Source: Brachionus plicatilis (taxonomy: Eukaryota; Rotifera; Eurotatoria; Ploima; Brachionidae). Taken from it: DNA of 10,989 nucleotides. Each line of letters opens with the position of its first letter. The stretch's first letter is position 1. The translations under genes and the position numbers were made by a program. The notes under the pieces are model-generated. The model had not been told where the DNA came from, ran no database searches, and worked only from the letters and a program-made list of their open reading frames with translations. Positions 1 to 8,785 of this stretch are shown piece after piece. The stretch lies in contig QEOQ01000460.1 in the NCBI GenBank assembly GCA_010279815.1, positions 1,323,798 through 1,334,786 on the forward strand, read 5' to 3'.

Positions 1-2260
1 AGATGGATAGCACTTCATTAATTTTTCGACAAGCTGATTAGCCTGAGATTTTATCTTGCTTCCAGCAGTGGTCGGACGCTTGCCGGGACCAGTTGGCTGA
101 TCAGGAAATAAATTGCGCACAAAAGGGCTTTAAAAAATTTTAAGAAAATTTTTTTAATTTTCTTTTTAGATTGATTTTTACCAAGAACTCGATTTCATCA
201 GATCGACCAAGTCTTGGAACAAGACGTCTCTGTTTTTTTCACAAAAGCCATCTATTTCGTAATTTACATCCCCAGCATAATGCTTGATTAGGAATCCGGA
301 TGCACAAGAGTTAAAATGTGCATGGCCTACATAGGACTTCTGCAGTTTTTGAAGCAAATTTTGGTCAACTCCTTCACCAGTTGCGTGCATTGTGATTACC
401 ACATCGTCTACAATACTAAAGATGCCTGGCGGTGAATTTTTCGACTCGATCAAATCACACACAACTTTATTGTTGAAAAAACTTATGTCATTCCATTTAA
501 TTCCTTCTTGTCTGTACTCTTCCTATTGAAAAATAAAATTATTTTTTTTGTAGATTTTTTTTTTGATTTAAATTACCTGTTCGGCTTTGAGAGTTAATTC
601 TATAAAAATTTGTTGTAATTTTTCATTGACATAGTTTATACAAAATTGTTCAAAACCATTTTGGTCAAATATTTCAAAACCATAAATATCTAAAATACCA
701 ATATTAACCATGTTCGGATTTTTTACCTCCATAGCACTGTTAATCACCTCAAAAAAAAAAGTGTAATTAAATAAATCAAGCTTTCTGTAAATGGTATTTA
801 CATTGACCAAATGATCGAACAACCTTGCGTATATCCCTTTAGCCAAAGCGTTCCTGGTATACTCGGCCTGCTCAACATTTAGAGTCACATCTATTTTTTC
901 ATTAATACTTCCGGCCCTGGTCTCAATTGTTCTACTTACTAATTTTATTTTTAAGTTTTCTTTATTTATGCCCAACAAATAACTCGGATATTCCAGAGCT
1001 TTTTTTAATGATTTAAAAATTAAAATTATAAATTATTATTAAAATTTACAATCAATATTTTCAGGTTGAGCGTAATTTCCGTGAGGAATAAATTTTATAT
1101 TTCCTAAATGCAAAATACCAGCTACTATTTTGAATATATTAAATTGGTCTTGGTCAGATATTTTAACTGCCTGCATTGCACTCTGTACTTCTTCAAAATC
1201 TTTTTGATCATTTATTCCATCCACTTGGTAGCATCCACTTCTATTCAAATACATAAACCTGCTCATGTCCACTATACCGAGCTTTTCTTAATCAAAATAT
1301 AGATATAAATTTTGCTTAATAATTAAAAATATTACTATGCAAATCAGCGTTTTTAAATGAACACAATTGATAAAATATATGAAAACTTCTTTCGTTTTTT
1401 GCCTGACCAACAACTCTTGACTAAAAAATGTTATAAATTTTAATTAAAATTTTTATTGTGCTTTATTACTTTTTCCAGTAAAAAATTAGTTATGCGACCA
1501 GCCTCTGGTTCACCACTTCTGGTAAATTGAATTTCAACATATTTGCCCTTTTGGAAAAAAAAAACATTAATCTTTTCATAAATGATTAAATTTAACTTAC
1601 AAATCTGCTCGAGTTGTTGTTCCGCAAAGTTTTGGCGTTTCCGAACGCTTCCAGCAAAGGGTTCGATTGAAGAATGACATTTTTAATATTCTGAACTTTG
1701 TGGGATTGATTTCCGCCGGATACTTTGGATATGTAGCTCATTATATATTTTGCTGATACTGTTTTTCCAGCGCCTGACTCCCCACTAATGATAACACATT
1801 GATTCTCGTTGTCAATTAACATGTTTCGGTACATGAAATCAGCAACTGCAAATATATGTGGCGGATTCTCAATTTGACTCTATTTGAGCTTACATTAAAA
1901 TAAGATTTTTACTTAAAAGCATTTGAAAAGCTGTTTACGGCTCCGCGGTATTTTTCAACTTCTTCGTCCGAAAAATAAGGCAGTTCTTTGTATGGATTCA
2001 CTGCTATTAGGACTGGCCCAATATATGTCTGAGAAAAAATCAATTTTACTTTTAGACTCATTTTAAAAATCAAAATTTACATAAATATAATTATCCATTA
2101 ATCTTTTTTTAAGATTGTCAAAAATTGCTTGTTCGGTGATTTTCGGTAATAGCACCATGTCATCGTAGCCCGACTGTTTGACATTATTAGAGGTCCAGTG
2201 ATAACTCTTCAAGTCAATAATGAAAGTTGGAACAAAAAGATTATTATTTTATATTACCAT
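1..2260 (-). CDS. MYO1E: Class I unconventional myosin, long-tailed Myo1e/f type (5' part, 11 exons, partial)
   Basis: Actin-based ATPase motor of the membrane cortex and endocytic sites. Coding exons in reading order: 2260-2258, 2206-2081, 2028-1939, 1879-1601, 1547-1470, 1420-1336, 1286-1050, 998-802, 747-577, 522-182, 127-1. All junctions are GT-AG and the joined frame is open for 578 codons. Residues seen: N-terminal [16 protein letters not shown], typical of Myo1e/f; P-loop GESGAGKT (106-113); switch I NNNSSRFGKY (160-169, across an intron); switch II DIYGFE (385-390); Glu333 at the TEDS position, 16 residues before NALAK (usually DALAK); [26 protein letters not shown] region. The frame leaves the window at LMKCYPS, before the converter, so the IQ neck and TH1, TH2 and SH3 tail lie outside. 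Myo1e and Myo1f cannot be told apart here. The start is the only ATG that splices to the conserved YHW exon. Scattered ORFs here are exons, not separate genes. Confidence 0.95.
748..801 (-). other. Stop-free 54-base intron inside the myosin motor
   Basis: The interval starts GTAAAT and ends in a T-rich tract plus GAG. It is a multiple of three and has no stop, so ORF finding reads through it as 18 extra residues ([18 protein letters not shown]). Removing it joins DHLVN to VINSAM, matching the LVDSINKAM-type sequence of class I myosins with no gap. Its length and AT content match the other nine introns. I therefore call it an intron rather than a coding insertion. Confidence 0.85.
2207..2257 (-). 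other. Myosin intron 1, directly after the start codon
   Basis: A 51-base GT-AG intron separating the initiator ATG (2260-2258) from the AGT TAT CAC TGG exon. Reading straight through meets an in-frame TAA, so without splicing the conserved N-terminus has no start codon. Splicing yields Met-Ser-Tyr-His-Trp, as in Myo1e-type N-termini. The acceptor is a weak one (ends TTGAAG). An alternative is an upstream exon outside the part I read. Confidence 0.7.
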
Positions 2261-2490
2261 TTTGAAATATGTGAATTAAAGCATTAATAAAGGACAAAAT
2301 TTAGTTCTAAAAAATTAGGCCTAAGACTGAATTCTAGCAACGAATTAAAGTAAAAATAATTGATTGTAAAAGAAAAATATTTCAGTAAATTTTCTGCCAA
2401 ATTGTTACAAAAAGGTTTTTTTAGAAAATAACGAATGCATCATTCATGAATTTTTTAAAAAGCTCAAATAAAATTATTATAAAATATAAT

Positions 2491-2508
2491 TCTCTCTCTC
2501 TCTCTCTT
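2491..2508. repeat. (TC)n microsatellite, GA-repeat on the gene strand
   Basis: Eight TC units plus a trailing TT, in otherwise A/T-only DNA. It lies about 230 bases upstream of the myosin start codon, where it reads as GAGAGA on the coding strand. It may be a simple slippage product; a GAGA-like promoter element is only a possibility. Confidence 0.85.
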
Positions 2509-3466
2509 GTTTTTCGTTTTAAATAGTTTGTCATTAATTATAAATATAAAAAATACCTTCATAATTTTTTTCAATTCAAGTCATGTTTTTTCACTATTAA
2601 TCATAACATAACTTAAAAAATTTTTATTAAATTTTAGTTAAAAAACTTTTATAAATTAAGACAAAATTATGGAATGTAAGTTTTGATTATTTGAAAAAAA
2701 TTATCTTTATCAGAGAAGCTTTTTTAGAAAAGCGATTCGGCTTTTAAAGCGTAAAATTCCAGAACATCCTCTATTTTTATTGATACTCTTCATACTTGAA
2801 TGAATTTTGAGAAATTTTGATGATTATTTTGATTTTTGACGATCGTAGTAATTTTCTCTTTTCTTAATAAATAAGCGAATTTTTTGAATAAATTACTCAT
2901 GTCTGATTTTAGGCATAATCAATTCAGTAATTAAATAAAATATTTCTAAAATAATTTTTACTTAGCTTAAAATTCCAAAAAATAAATATAAATGAGCAGT
3001 ATTTAAAAAAGAAAAAACTCCGAGATTTATTTAAAGCTGCAAACAGAAAAGAAGAATACAAGTCAAAAATCTTTTATCTAAATACCGTGACTTTTCCAAT
3101 TAAAAAAAAAATAAATATTTTTTTTAATATAAATTTTAACTTATTTACAGAGCGCTGTTAATAATAAAAAAACAAAGATTTGCTGGTGGAATCTAAAAAG
3201 AATATTTTCAGTTTGAATACAAGATTTTTTGATAGTTTAATCTCCATCTAAGCCATTTCACGACCCAGTTTAATTTTGTTTATAAATCTTGGCTTTATTT
3301 TAGTTTAAGTATACAAATTCTTGAATTTAAATGCAGCAAATTTTTAATTAATTTTTTATTTAATCTCTTGAAAACCATCATAGAACATATTTGGCATAAA
3401 AATCTAAAATACTAAATCAAAATATTCTCAAAAAGTGCTCTCTTTTTATCTATTAAAAAATTAAAT

Positions 3467-3485
3467 TTTATTAAAATCATTTATT
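3467..3485 (-). terminator. Candidate polyadenylation signals of ASPM
   Basis: Two AATAAA hexamers on the minus strand, at 3485-3480 and 3472-3467, lie about 85 to 105 bases after the ASPM stop codon. Such hexamers are frequent by chance in DNA this AT-rich, so the assignment rests mainly on position. Confidence 0.45.
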
Positions 3486-3569
3486 TTAAAAAAAAATTGC
3501 TTTATATTTCAGCTAATCACCAAATATTAGTATCAAAATTAATTAAAAAAAAGCTTTGTTTACATTAAT

Positions 3570-6500
3570 CTAGTTTTTTATCTCGAAATTAAAATTATGT
3601 ACAATCGATTCTGATTTTTTCATGCCTGCATTTTTCCTAGAATTGTTAAAGCTTACAAGAGTCGAGTTCAATTTGGGCAGTTCAGAGTCTAAATTAGAAA
3701 TACTCTTGACTGTAGTTACCGAACTGACCGATCGGTAACTCTCGTTACTCGTGATTGAAAAATGGTGTTCATCATATTCAGGGTCAAAAATTTGCTCCGG
3801 ACTAAAATTATTCATTCTGGAGACACCATTAGCTATATCTTTGGGATCTTGTGATTCTTTGAACAATTGTTTAGAGCTTTGTTTGGTCAAGTGAGGTCTT
3901 GGGGCAGGTTTTGCCTTGATGGTAGACTTTTTTCCAGATTTATCAATAGCCGATGAGGATAGCGATTTTTTGGGAGTCTTGCTGCTCAATGTGTTGCCTT
4001 TGCAGGTATCCAGGCTGATTCCCAGGCTTTTTATCATAAACTCCAGAGCACCGATTGGTTCGGCCAACTCGATAGAATTTTTCTTTGCCAAACTCCACTC
4101 AGGAATGAAAGAAAAACTGAAAACCAAAGCTTTTTTGCCACCAGTATTCAAAGTGCTATTCAACTGATCCTTGTTGTTCAAACAGCTTATGCCGGTCTGT
4201 CTCTTTCGGCTGAAATTAGCCTTGCGTTCCAAAATCGAATAGATGCTAGTTATTTTTCTAATCAAATTCTCATAGCCCAAAATATACTCTTTAATTGACT
4301 CATTTTGTGACAAAAGAATAAAGATAATGCAAGTGTCCATGAATATTTTGGGGTTGCTGGATTGATTAGTTTGGAGCTGGTTGAGCAAAAGAAAACAGGA
4401 CCCACCGGGTTTTAGAATGTACTCAACAGTCCGAGAATACTTGCTGAGATTAATTAGAATTTGCAAGCAAAGTTTGATCAAGTCCATGTGCGGTACACTG
4501 CGATTACAATTCAGTATAAGACTGTAAAGAATTTCAATAGCGCCTTCGTGAGTAAAAATCAAGCAGCATTCAGGTGACAAGCGAGTTACCTTATTTAAAT
4601 CGGCCAGTGCCAGCATCAACTGTTCTATGGGCACACATGGATATTTTAAAATTTTGAGAGCACTTCTAACCCTCGAGCCTAAAGTGCTCGATGCAAAGTT
4701 GGTATTTAATTGGTAAAAACTTAGCCTTGAACGAATTGTGCACAACACTTGAGTGGTTACTTTGCGCACTTGGAATCCTCGCCAAGCTGATTGAATTCTA
4801 GTGGCGCACTCATTCAAAAATGCCAATTCGTGCTCCATGCGTATTTCCTCAAGTCTCTTTTCTCTTAGTGCCTCAAGGTTTTTTCTAGTCCAATAGCCCC
4901 TCCATGCACTCTGGATCAATAGGGCACTCAATTGTCTTTTATTTTCTCTCTTTGCCAAATAAATCCTCCAGCTTTGTTGAATTACAACAATTGATTTGAC
5001 CACAATGCGTTTGTACTCCAAATAGTGGTAGCGGAATTTCATTGACCGCGACCATCTCTGTATTTTTTGGGCACTTTGCCGATACATGTTCATTTGCCTT
5101 CGAAATTTGTAGTAGCAATAGGCTCTTTGAATAGTCATGGCTGCTTCATTCTGCTTTCGAATCAGTTGACGTGATCTAAATTGAATGTGAGGAATGGATC
5201 GCTTTAATTTTAGAAACTTAATTCGGTCCAGTTTGGTCAAGTACCAGCTTTCGATCTTGATAGCACTTTTTTTAAGTTGAATAAATTTTTTTCTCTCAAT
5301 GTAAGCTCTAAAATTTGATTGAATTGTAAGAGCAGCAGCGGTCCTCTTGACCACTTTCTGTCGATATATGGTCTGAATTCTAAGAATGCTGTTACATAGA
5401 AGTATAAAATTTTTTTTTGGTCTTATGCAGTTGCGATACCATGATTGAATTGTGAGCGCAGCTGAGCGATACTTGGTCATTTGTTGACGGAATCTCAGCA
5501 TTCGCCAGCTTTTTTGAATCACACAAGCCGCCTTGATCTGCCTCTCTGAAGTTTTTTTCTCCTCTACCAAAATTTTCAAGCATCGCCGAAGTTTTTTGTA
5601 TCTAAATCGTCTTTGGCAAAATATGGTATACTTATTTAACTGCATTTGTTGTTCCATCCTCAACTGTTCCTCTAATTTTAGCGTTCTTAAACATCGCCTA
5701 AATCTAATCAATCTCCACTTTCGCTGAATTAAAACAGCTGATTTTTCGAGCATTTTTTGTTTGTATTTGCTGAAAAAAATTCTAAATCTTTTCATTCGGA
5801 TGGCTCTCTGGCACAAAATGACACATTTCAACAGCTTTTGCTTGCGTTCTTGCTCTTGCCTATCCATTTCAAGCAAAAGCTTGTCTTTTCGCTGTTTTTC
5901 CATTTGCTGCTTAATTAGCAGTTCGTCTTGCTTTTTGTTTAGCAGTTCGAATTCAAGTGCAAGATGCTTGGAGCCGGCGAGCAGTTGGTTTAGTCGCTCT
6001 GTCTTCATTTTGAGTTTGATTTCCCTCAATTTACGCCGGAATATTTTGTAGCGCCATTTTTTTTGGCAAATAATGGCGTACTTTTCAACCAAAAAACCAC
6101 TAGCATAATCTTCTTTGTACAAAAAATTTCTGTCAAACTTGGGGGTGTTCATGCGATTGGAATCAGACTCGAGCATGCATTGATCAAATGGAATCGATTC
6201 GTACAATTGAGGGTTTAACTTGAGTGGAAAATGCGGTGTTTTGGGGCCTTCGTCAATCACAGTCTTGCTATTGATTGGAATTTCTTGGTCAATTGATATG
6301 TCAACATATCTTGTGGCAGCAATTTTGGTTATTTTTGTCAGTGAAGTGACCAGACTGGGACTCTGGTCCGATGAGTACAAGGGTGGTTTGATAAAATCAG
6401 ACAGTTTAGGGGTCAGTTGAACTTTACCTGTGGGCTGAGTGGGGGTTTTAATCTCAATGTATTTGGGAGTTGAGTCAAGAGCTTTGGGTTCTGTGAACGA

Positions 6501-7208
6501 GTCTTCGTAGATGTTTTTTGAACTTCTGGGCGCTGTATCTTGGCGAGTATCTGGCACAGCCTCGATAGTTATTCCAAGCTGGTTGCTATTTTCTTTGTTG
6601 CCACTTTTTTCAATGATGACAGTCTCATCAAATTTGGATTTTTGACCCGCGGATTTCTTATAAATCGTGGTCGTAGTGGTCGTGGTTGTTTTGTACTTGG
6701 TTGAGACTGTGGTTTCTTTTTTCTGAACGGGCGCTTTTTCAGTTTTTTTCTTAAGCGGCTGAAGCATGTTGAATGGCTTGCGTATTGGCTTTTTTTCTTC
6801 CGGTTTGATGCATACACCGAATGCATGGACCAAAAATTTTAGTCTTGCCGAATTGGTCACCTCAAATAGAATGGCAAATTTGTGGTTTCCGGGTTTTTCC
6901 GGACACCAGGTTATCTTTAAATTGACATTTTTTAATTTTTCTATTTTTAGCTGAATGTTGTTAATGTTTAGCTCGTTGTTGGTGACGATCAAGTCCAGGT
7001 CGAATTGCTGTGGGTTGATAATCAAAACAGATCGCTGTACAGACTCATTTATTTTCAATTGACCAAAGTTGATCTTCGGCGGTTTAGTGAACGGAGCAAG
7101 CGTCAAAATGTTTTCTTCGTCTTCATCGTCTTTCTTTGATTTGGGCTGTTTTTTTGCTGGCGATATAGAAAATACCAGACCATGAGAATTGGCTACACAA
7201 TCTGTCAT
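3570..7208 (-). CDS. ASPM: ASPM / abnormal spindle homologue, CH domains missing
   Basis: Spindle-pole, microtubule minus-end associated protein of dividing cells. One open frame of 1212 codons, no intron visible. Residues 33-133: ASH (ASPM-SPD2-Hydin) beta domain, with LTLAPFTKPPKINFGQL and ITWCPEKPGNHKF matching the ASPM N-terminus. Residues 134-370: disordered, basic, Ser/Thr/Pro-rich, with an eight-Thr run (174-181), a KEN box (205-207) and several TP sites. Residues 378-818: about 15 IQ motifs, with a charged coiled-coil spacer at about 395-460. Residues 835-1070: ASPM-type C-terminal armadillo/HEAT-like domain, with VTRLSPECC, NCNRSVPHM, LSKY, and FIPEW then SLGI. Residues 1070-1212: basic, Ser-rich tail. 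The paired calponin-homology domains expected between ASH and IQ are absent, and the protein is much shorter than vertebrate ASPM (over 3000 residues). The start is supported by the ASH domain beginning 32 residues in. Not seen: any frameshift or premature stop. Confidence 0.95.
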   Translation of the reverse strand: MTDCVANSHGLVFSISPAKKQPKSKKDDEDEENILTLAPFTKPPKINFGQLKINESVQRSVLIINPQQFDLDLIVTNNELNINNIQLKIEKLKNVNLKITWCPEKPGNHKFAILFEVTNSARLKFLVHAFGVCIKPEEKKPIRKPFNMLQPLKKKTEKAPVQKKETTVSTKYKTTTTTTTTIYKKSAGQKSKFDETVIIEKSGNKENSNQLGITIEAVPDTRQDTAPRSSKNIYEDSFTEPKALDSTPKYIEIKTPTQPTGKVQLTPKLSDFIKPPLYSSDQSPSLVTSLTKITKIAATRYVDISIDQEIPINSKTVIDEGPKTPHFPLKLNPQLYESIPFDQCMLESDSNRMNTPKFDRNFLYKEDYASGFLVEKYAIICQKKWRYKIFRRKLREIKLKMKTERLNQLLAGSKHLALEFELLNKKQDELLIKQQMEKQRKDKLLLEMDRQEQERKQKLLKCVILCQRAIRMKRFRIFFSKYKQKMLEKSAVLIQRKWRLIRFRRCLRTLKLEEQLRMEQQMQLNKYTIFCQRRFRYKKLRRCLKILVEEKKTSERQIKAACVIQKSWRMLRFRQQMTKYRSAALTIQSWYRNCIRPKKNFILLCNSILRIQTIYRQKVVKRTAAALTIQSNFRAYIERKKFIQLKKSAIKIESWYLTKLDRIKFLKLKRSIPHIQFRSRQLIRKQNEAAMTIQRAYCYYKFRRQMNMYRQSAQKIQRWSRSMKFRYHYLEYKRIVVKSIVVIQQSWRIYLAKRENKRQLSALLIQSAWRGYWTRKNLEALREKRLEEIRMEHELAFLNECATRIQSAWRGFQVRKVTTQVLCTIRSRLSFYQLNTNFASSTLGSRVRSALKILKYPCVPIEQLMLALADLNKVTRLSPECCLIFTHEGAIEILYSLILNCNRSVPHMDLIKLCLQILINLSKYSRTVEYILKPGGSCFLLLNQLQTNQSSNPKIFMDTCIIFILLSQNESIKEYILGYENLIRKITSIYSILERKANFSRKRQTGISCLNNKDQLNSTLNTGGKKALVFSFSFIPEWSLAKKNSIELAEPIGALEFMIKSLGISLDTCKGNTLSSKTPKKSLSSSAIDKSGKKSTIKAKPAPRPHLTKQSSKQLFKESQDPKDIANGVSRMNNFSPEQIFDPEYDEHHFSITSNESYRSVSSVTTVKSISNLDSELPKLNSTLVSFNNSRKNAGMKKSESIVHNFNFEIKN
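4755..6077 (-). repeat. IQ-motif array of ASPM (about 15 units)
   Basis: Calmodulin or myosin light chain binding helices. The IQ-position glutamines (or Glu) fall at residues 382, 467, 495, 532, 565, 588, 612, 630, 653, 676, 694, 717, 744, 766 and 806. Spacing is mostly 18 to 27 residues, as in ASPM repeats. Units 1, 2 and 4 begin with Cys-Gln, and unit 9 has Ile-Glu. The last two (IQSAWRGYWTRK, IQSAWRGFQVRK) are the most canonical. Confidence 0.9.
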
Positions 7209-8575
7209 TTTTTTGCACTATATTCAAGTTTGAAATAATAAAAATTTAAAGCTTTGAATAAAAATTAAGATTTAGTCTTTAATTTTGGGTTAAGGTTTTT
7301 TAAAACAAAATTTTGATTTTTTTTTATCTGAGTGGTCGATATTTAAGTCTGCATTAGATAAAACAAAATATGGTGGAATGTATTTTTTTATGGTGCTGGG
7401 ATTTTTAATTAAAATTTGTCATGGTCTGTTTTGGTTTAAATTTTTTAGATTTTTAAATGCATATCAAGCATATCGTTTAAGTTAAATTAAATTAGACCAA
7501 ATATTTTTAGTCGAAAACAAATAAGAAAGTCGATCAAGAAATTAAGGTGTTAAAATAAAAAAATTGTTTCACGGGAATTATTTTTTATAAGCAACACCGT
7601 ACCGTACCTACCCAGCTTTTTAAACATTATTTCAGAAAATCTCATTTATGACTATTCAAAAATTACAAGAAGCGTTTTATATATTTAAATCAAAAAATTC
7701 AAAAAAATTGTTTAATGAATGATTTACACTTTGCCATTCATGCTTGGTCAAAAATTATAGAATGTGAATTATTAATTTGATTTTAGAATCTAGATAATTA
7801 CAGTCATTATTCGATAATAAAATAATTACTTGAGATAAAATTGTTAATTAAAATCTAGAGCTTCTTCGAATAAAAATATAAAATCAAAATAATGTTAAAT
7901 AAAATAAAAAAATATTAAAATATAAAACAAATATATGGCTTAGTATTTAAATTCTATATTAAAATCTCTTGAGTGCTTGTGAATTTAATATTGATTATTT
8001 GCTAATATTTTTTAATATTAGAATTAGGTTATTCCGAAGCAAGGCCTTTAATTATTTTATTTGTTGTTATTATTTTATTTAATTAATTTAATGGTTTATA
8101 GAATAAAGACAATTATTTTATAGGAGCACTTTGGAAAAGGGTACCATTCGGAGAAGGCAAGTTTTTTGCATCTTTCCTGAATAGTTTCTAAAATATGTTG
8201 GGCAAGCATTTAACTATTTAAGAGGTGGAAAGAAATAATGGATTTTTTCAAAGAGCATTGGTTTAGTTGACTCAATTACTATAATATCAGTTTAATTTAT
8301 ATTAACCCTAATAAAAAATTTGCCAAAAATTAAATTCGCACTTTTTAAATTAATCAACTACTATTAATTAATACATCAATTTTAAAAAACAAAGATATTA
8401 TGTCTACTTAATTTATTTAAGAGGCAAAACACAAACTCCGCTCAACTTAATATACAAATCTTTAAATTTTTCAAGATTTTTTCTCCAGTAAAAGTAAAAA
8501 AAAAATACTTTATATATATATTTGTGAATAACTTTTATTCAAAATATTAGCTCAAATTAATAAAAAGTTAAAGCT
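7209..8575. other. Long AT-rich intergenic region, no gene recognised
   Basis: About 1.37 kb between the ASPM start and the secreted-peptide gene. I found no convincing reading frame, tRNA or rRNA. The part next to 7208 should hold the ASPM promoter and 5' UTR. Minus-strand ATATAG, 10 bases before the ATG, could be a leader trans-splice acceptor, which is only inference. A short ACCGT tandem sits at about 7598-7610. TATTTAAGAGG occurs twice (about 8215 and 8413). Confidence 0.6.
8534..8539 (-). terminator. Polyadenylation signal of the secreted-peptide gene
   Basis: AATAAA on the minus strand, 37 bases after the TGA stop at 8576, a normal distance for a compact gene. Chance occurrence is possible in this composition. 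Confidence 0.55.
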
Positions 8576-8785
8576 TCATGCTTGTGCCAAAAACGGACAT
8601 CCTGGTCTTCTTAAACCAAGAGCTTGGCGCCATCCAGGTCCTCCAAAACCTCTTCCGTATGGCCATCCTCGTGGTCCCAAATCAGAACCAAAAACTGATG
8701 ATTCATTCAAAGGCTGTGCTTTTGAATGCATAGAGCAAGATATTAAAAATATCACCATCAAGCTAAAAAACTTAATATAATTCAT
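8576..8785 (-). CDS. Small secreted Gly/Arg/Trp-rich peptide, unidentified family
   Basis: A 69-residue protein whose family I do not recognise. Residues 1-23 form a clear signal peptide: Lys5, hydrophobic core FFSLMVIFLI, and S-K-A at the predicted cleavage, leaving Gln24 (possible pyroglutamate) as the new N-terminus. The mature 46 residues are cationic (Arg at 39, 45, 53, 59, 60 against one Asp and one Glu) and rich in Gly, Pro and aromatics: GPRGWPYGRGFGGPGWR, then QALGLRRPGCPF. There is one mature Cys (63), so no internal disulphide. Single exon; the GC content of the mature part stands well above the flanks, which supports real coding. It could be an antimicrobial peptide, a neuropeptide precursor (Gly-Arg and Arg-Arg are possible processing sites) or a short structural secretion. 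None of these is established. Confidence 0.75.
   Translation of the reverse strand: MNYIKFFSLMVIFLISCSMHSKAQPLNESSVFGSDLGPRGWPYGRGFGGPGWRQALGLRRPGCPFLAQA

Larger units (their letters stand above)
2261..3569. other. AT-rich spacer between the ASPM 3' end and the myosin start
   Basis: About 1.3 kb with no reading frame of substance on either strand and no tRNA-like fold that I could see. It should contain the ASPM 3' UTR near its right end and the myosin promoter and 5' UTR near its left end, since both genes read leftward. The only clear structure is the TC microsatellite at 2491-2508. Confidence 0.7.

Noticed and set aside
1108..1302. Plus-strand 64-codon open frame
   Set aside because: It is antisense to myosin exon 7, whose minus-strand translation matches the family; the plus translation is low-complexity.
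1655..1675. GGTTCGA-like tRNA T-arm motif
   Set aside because: It lies inside a conserved myosin exon and has no matching acceptor or anticodon arms.
1..2260. Reading the broken myosin frames as a pseudogene
   Set aside because: Every interruption is removed by a GT-AG intron of uniform size, and the joined protein keeps all motor motifs without stops.
3916..4167. Plus-strand 83-codon open frame
   Set aside because: It overlaps the ASPM C-terminal domain on the opposite strand and has no recognisable protein features.
5761..6051. Plus-strand 96-codon Ser/Cys/Leu-rich open frame
   Set aside because: It is the antisense shadow of the Lys/Glu-rich ASPM coiled spacer and IQ array; its composition mirrors the real strand.
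6569..6826. Minus-strand Lys/Arg/Ser-rich 85-codon frame overlapping ASPM
   Set aside because: It is the alternative frame of the basic ASPM linker; the main frame continues through with family-like flanks.
7209..8575. Search for tRNA, rRNA or a CRISPR-like array in the long spacers
   Set aside because: No cloverleaf with a TTCRA loop, no rRNA-like conserved block and no regularly spaced repeats were found; composition is simply AT-rich.
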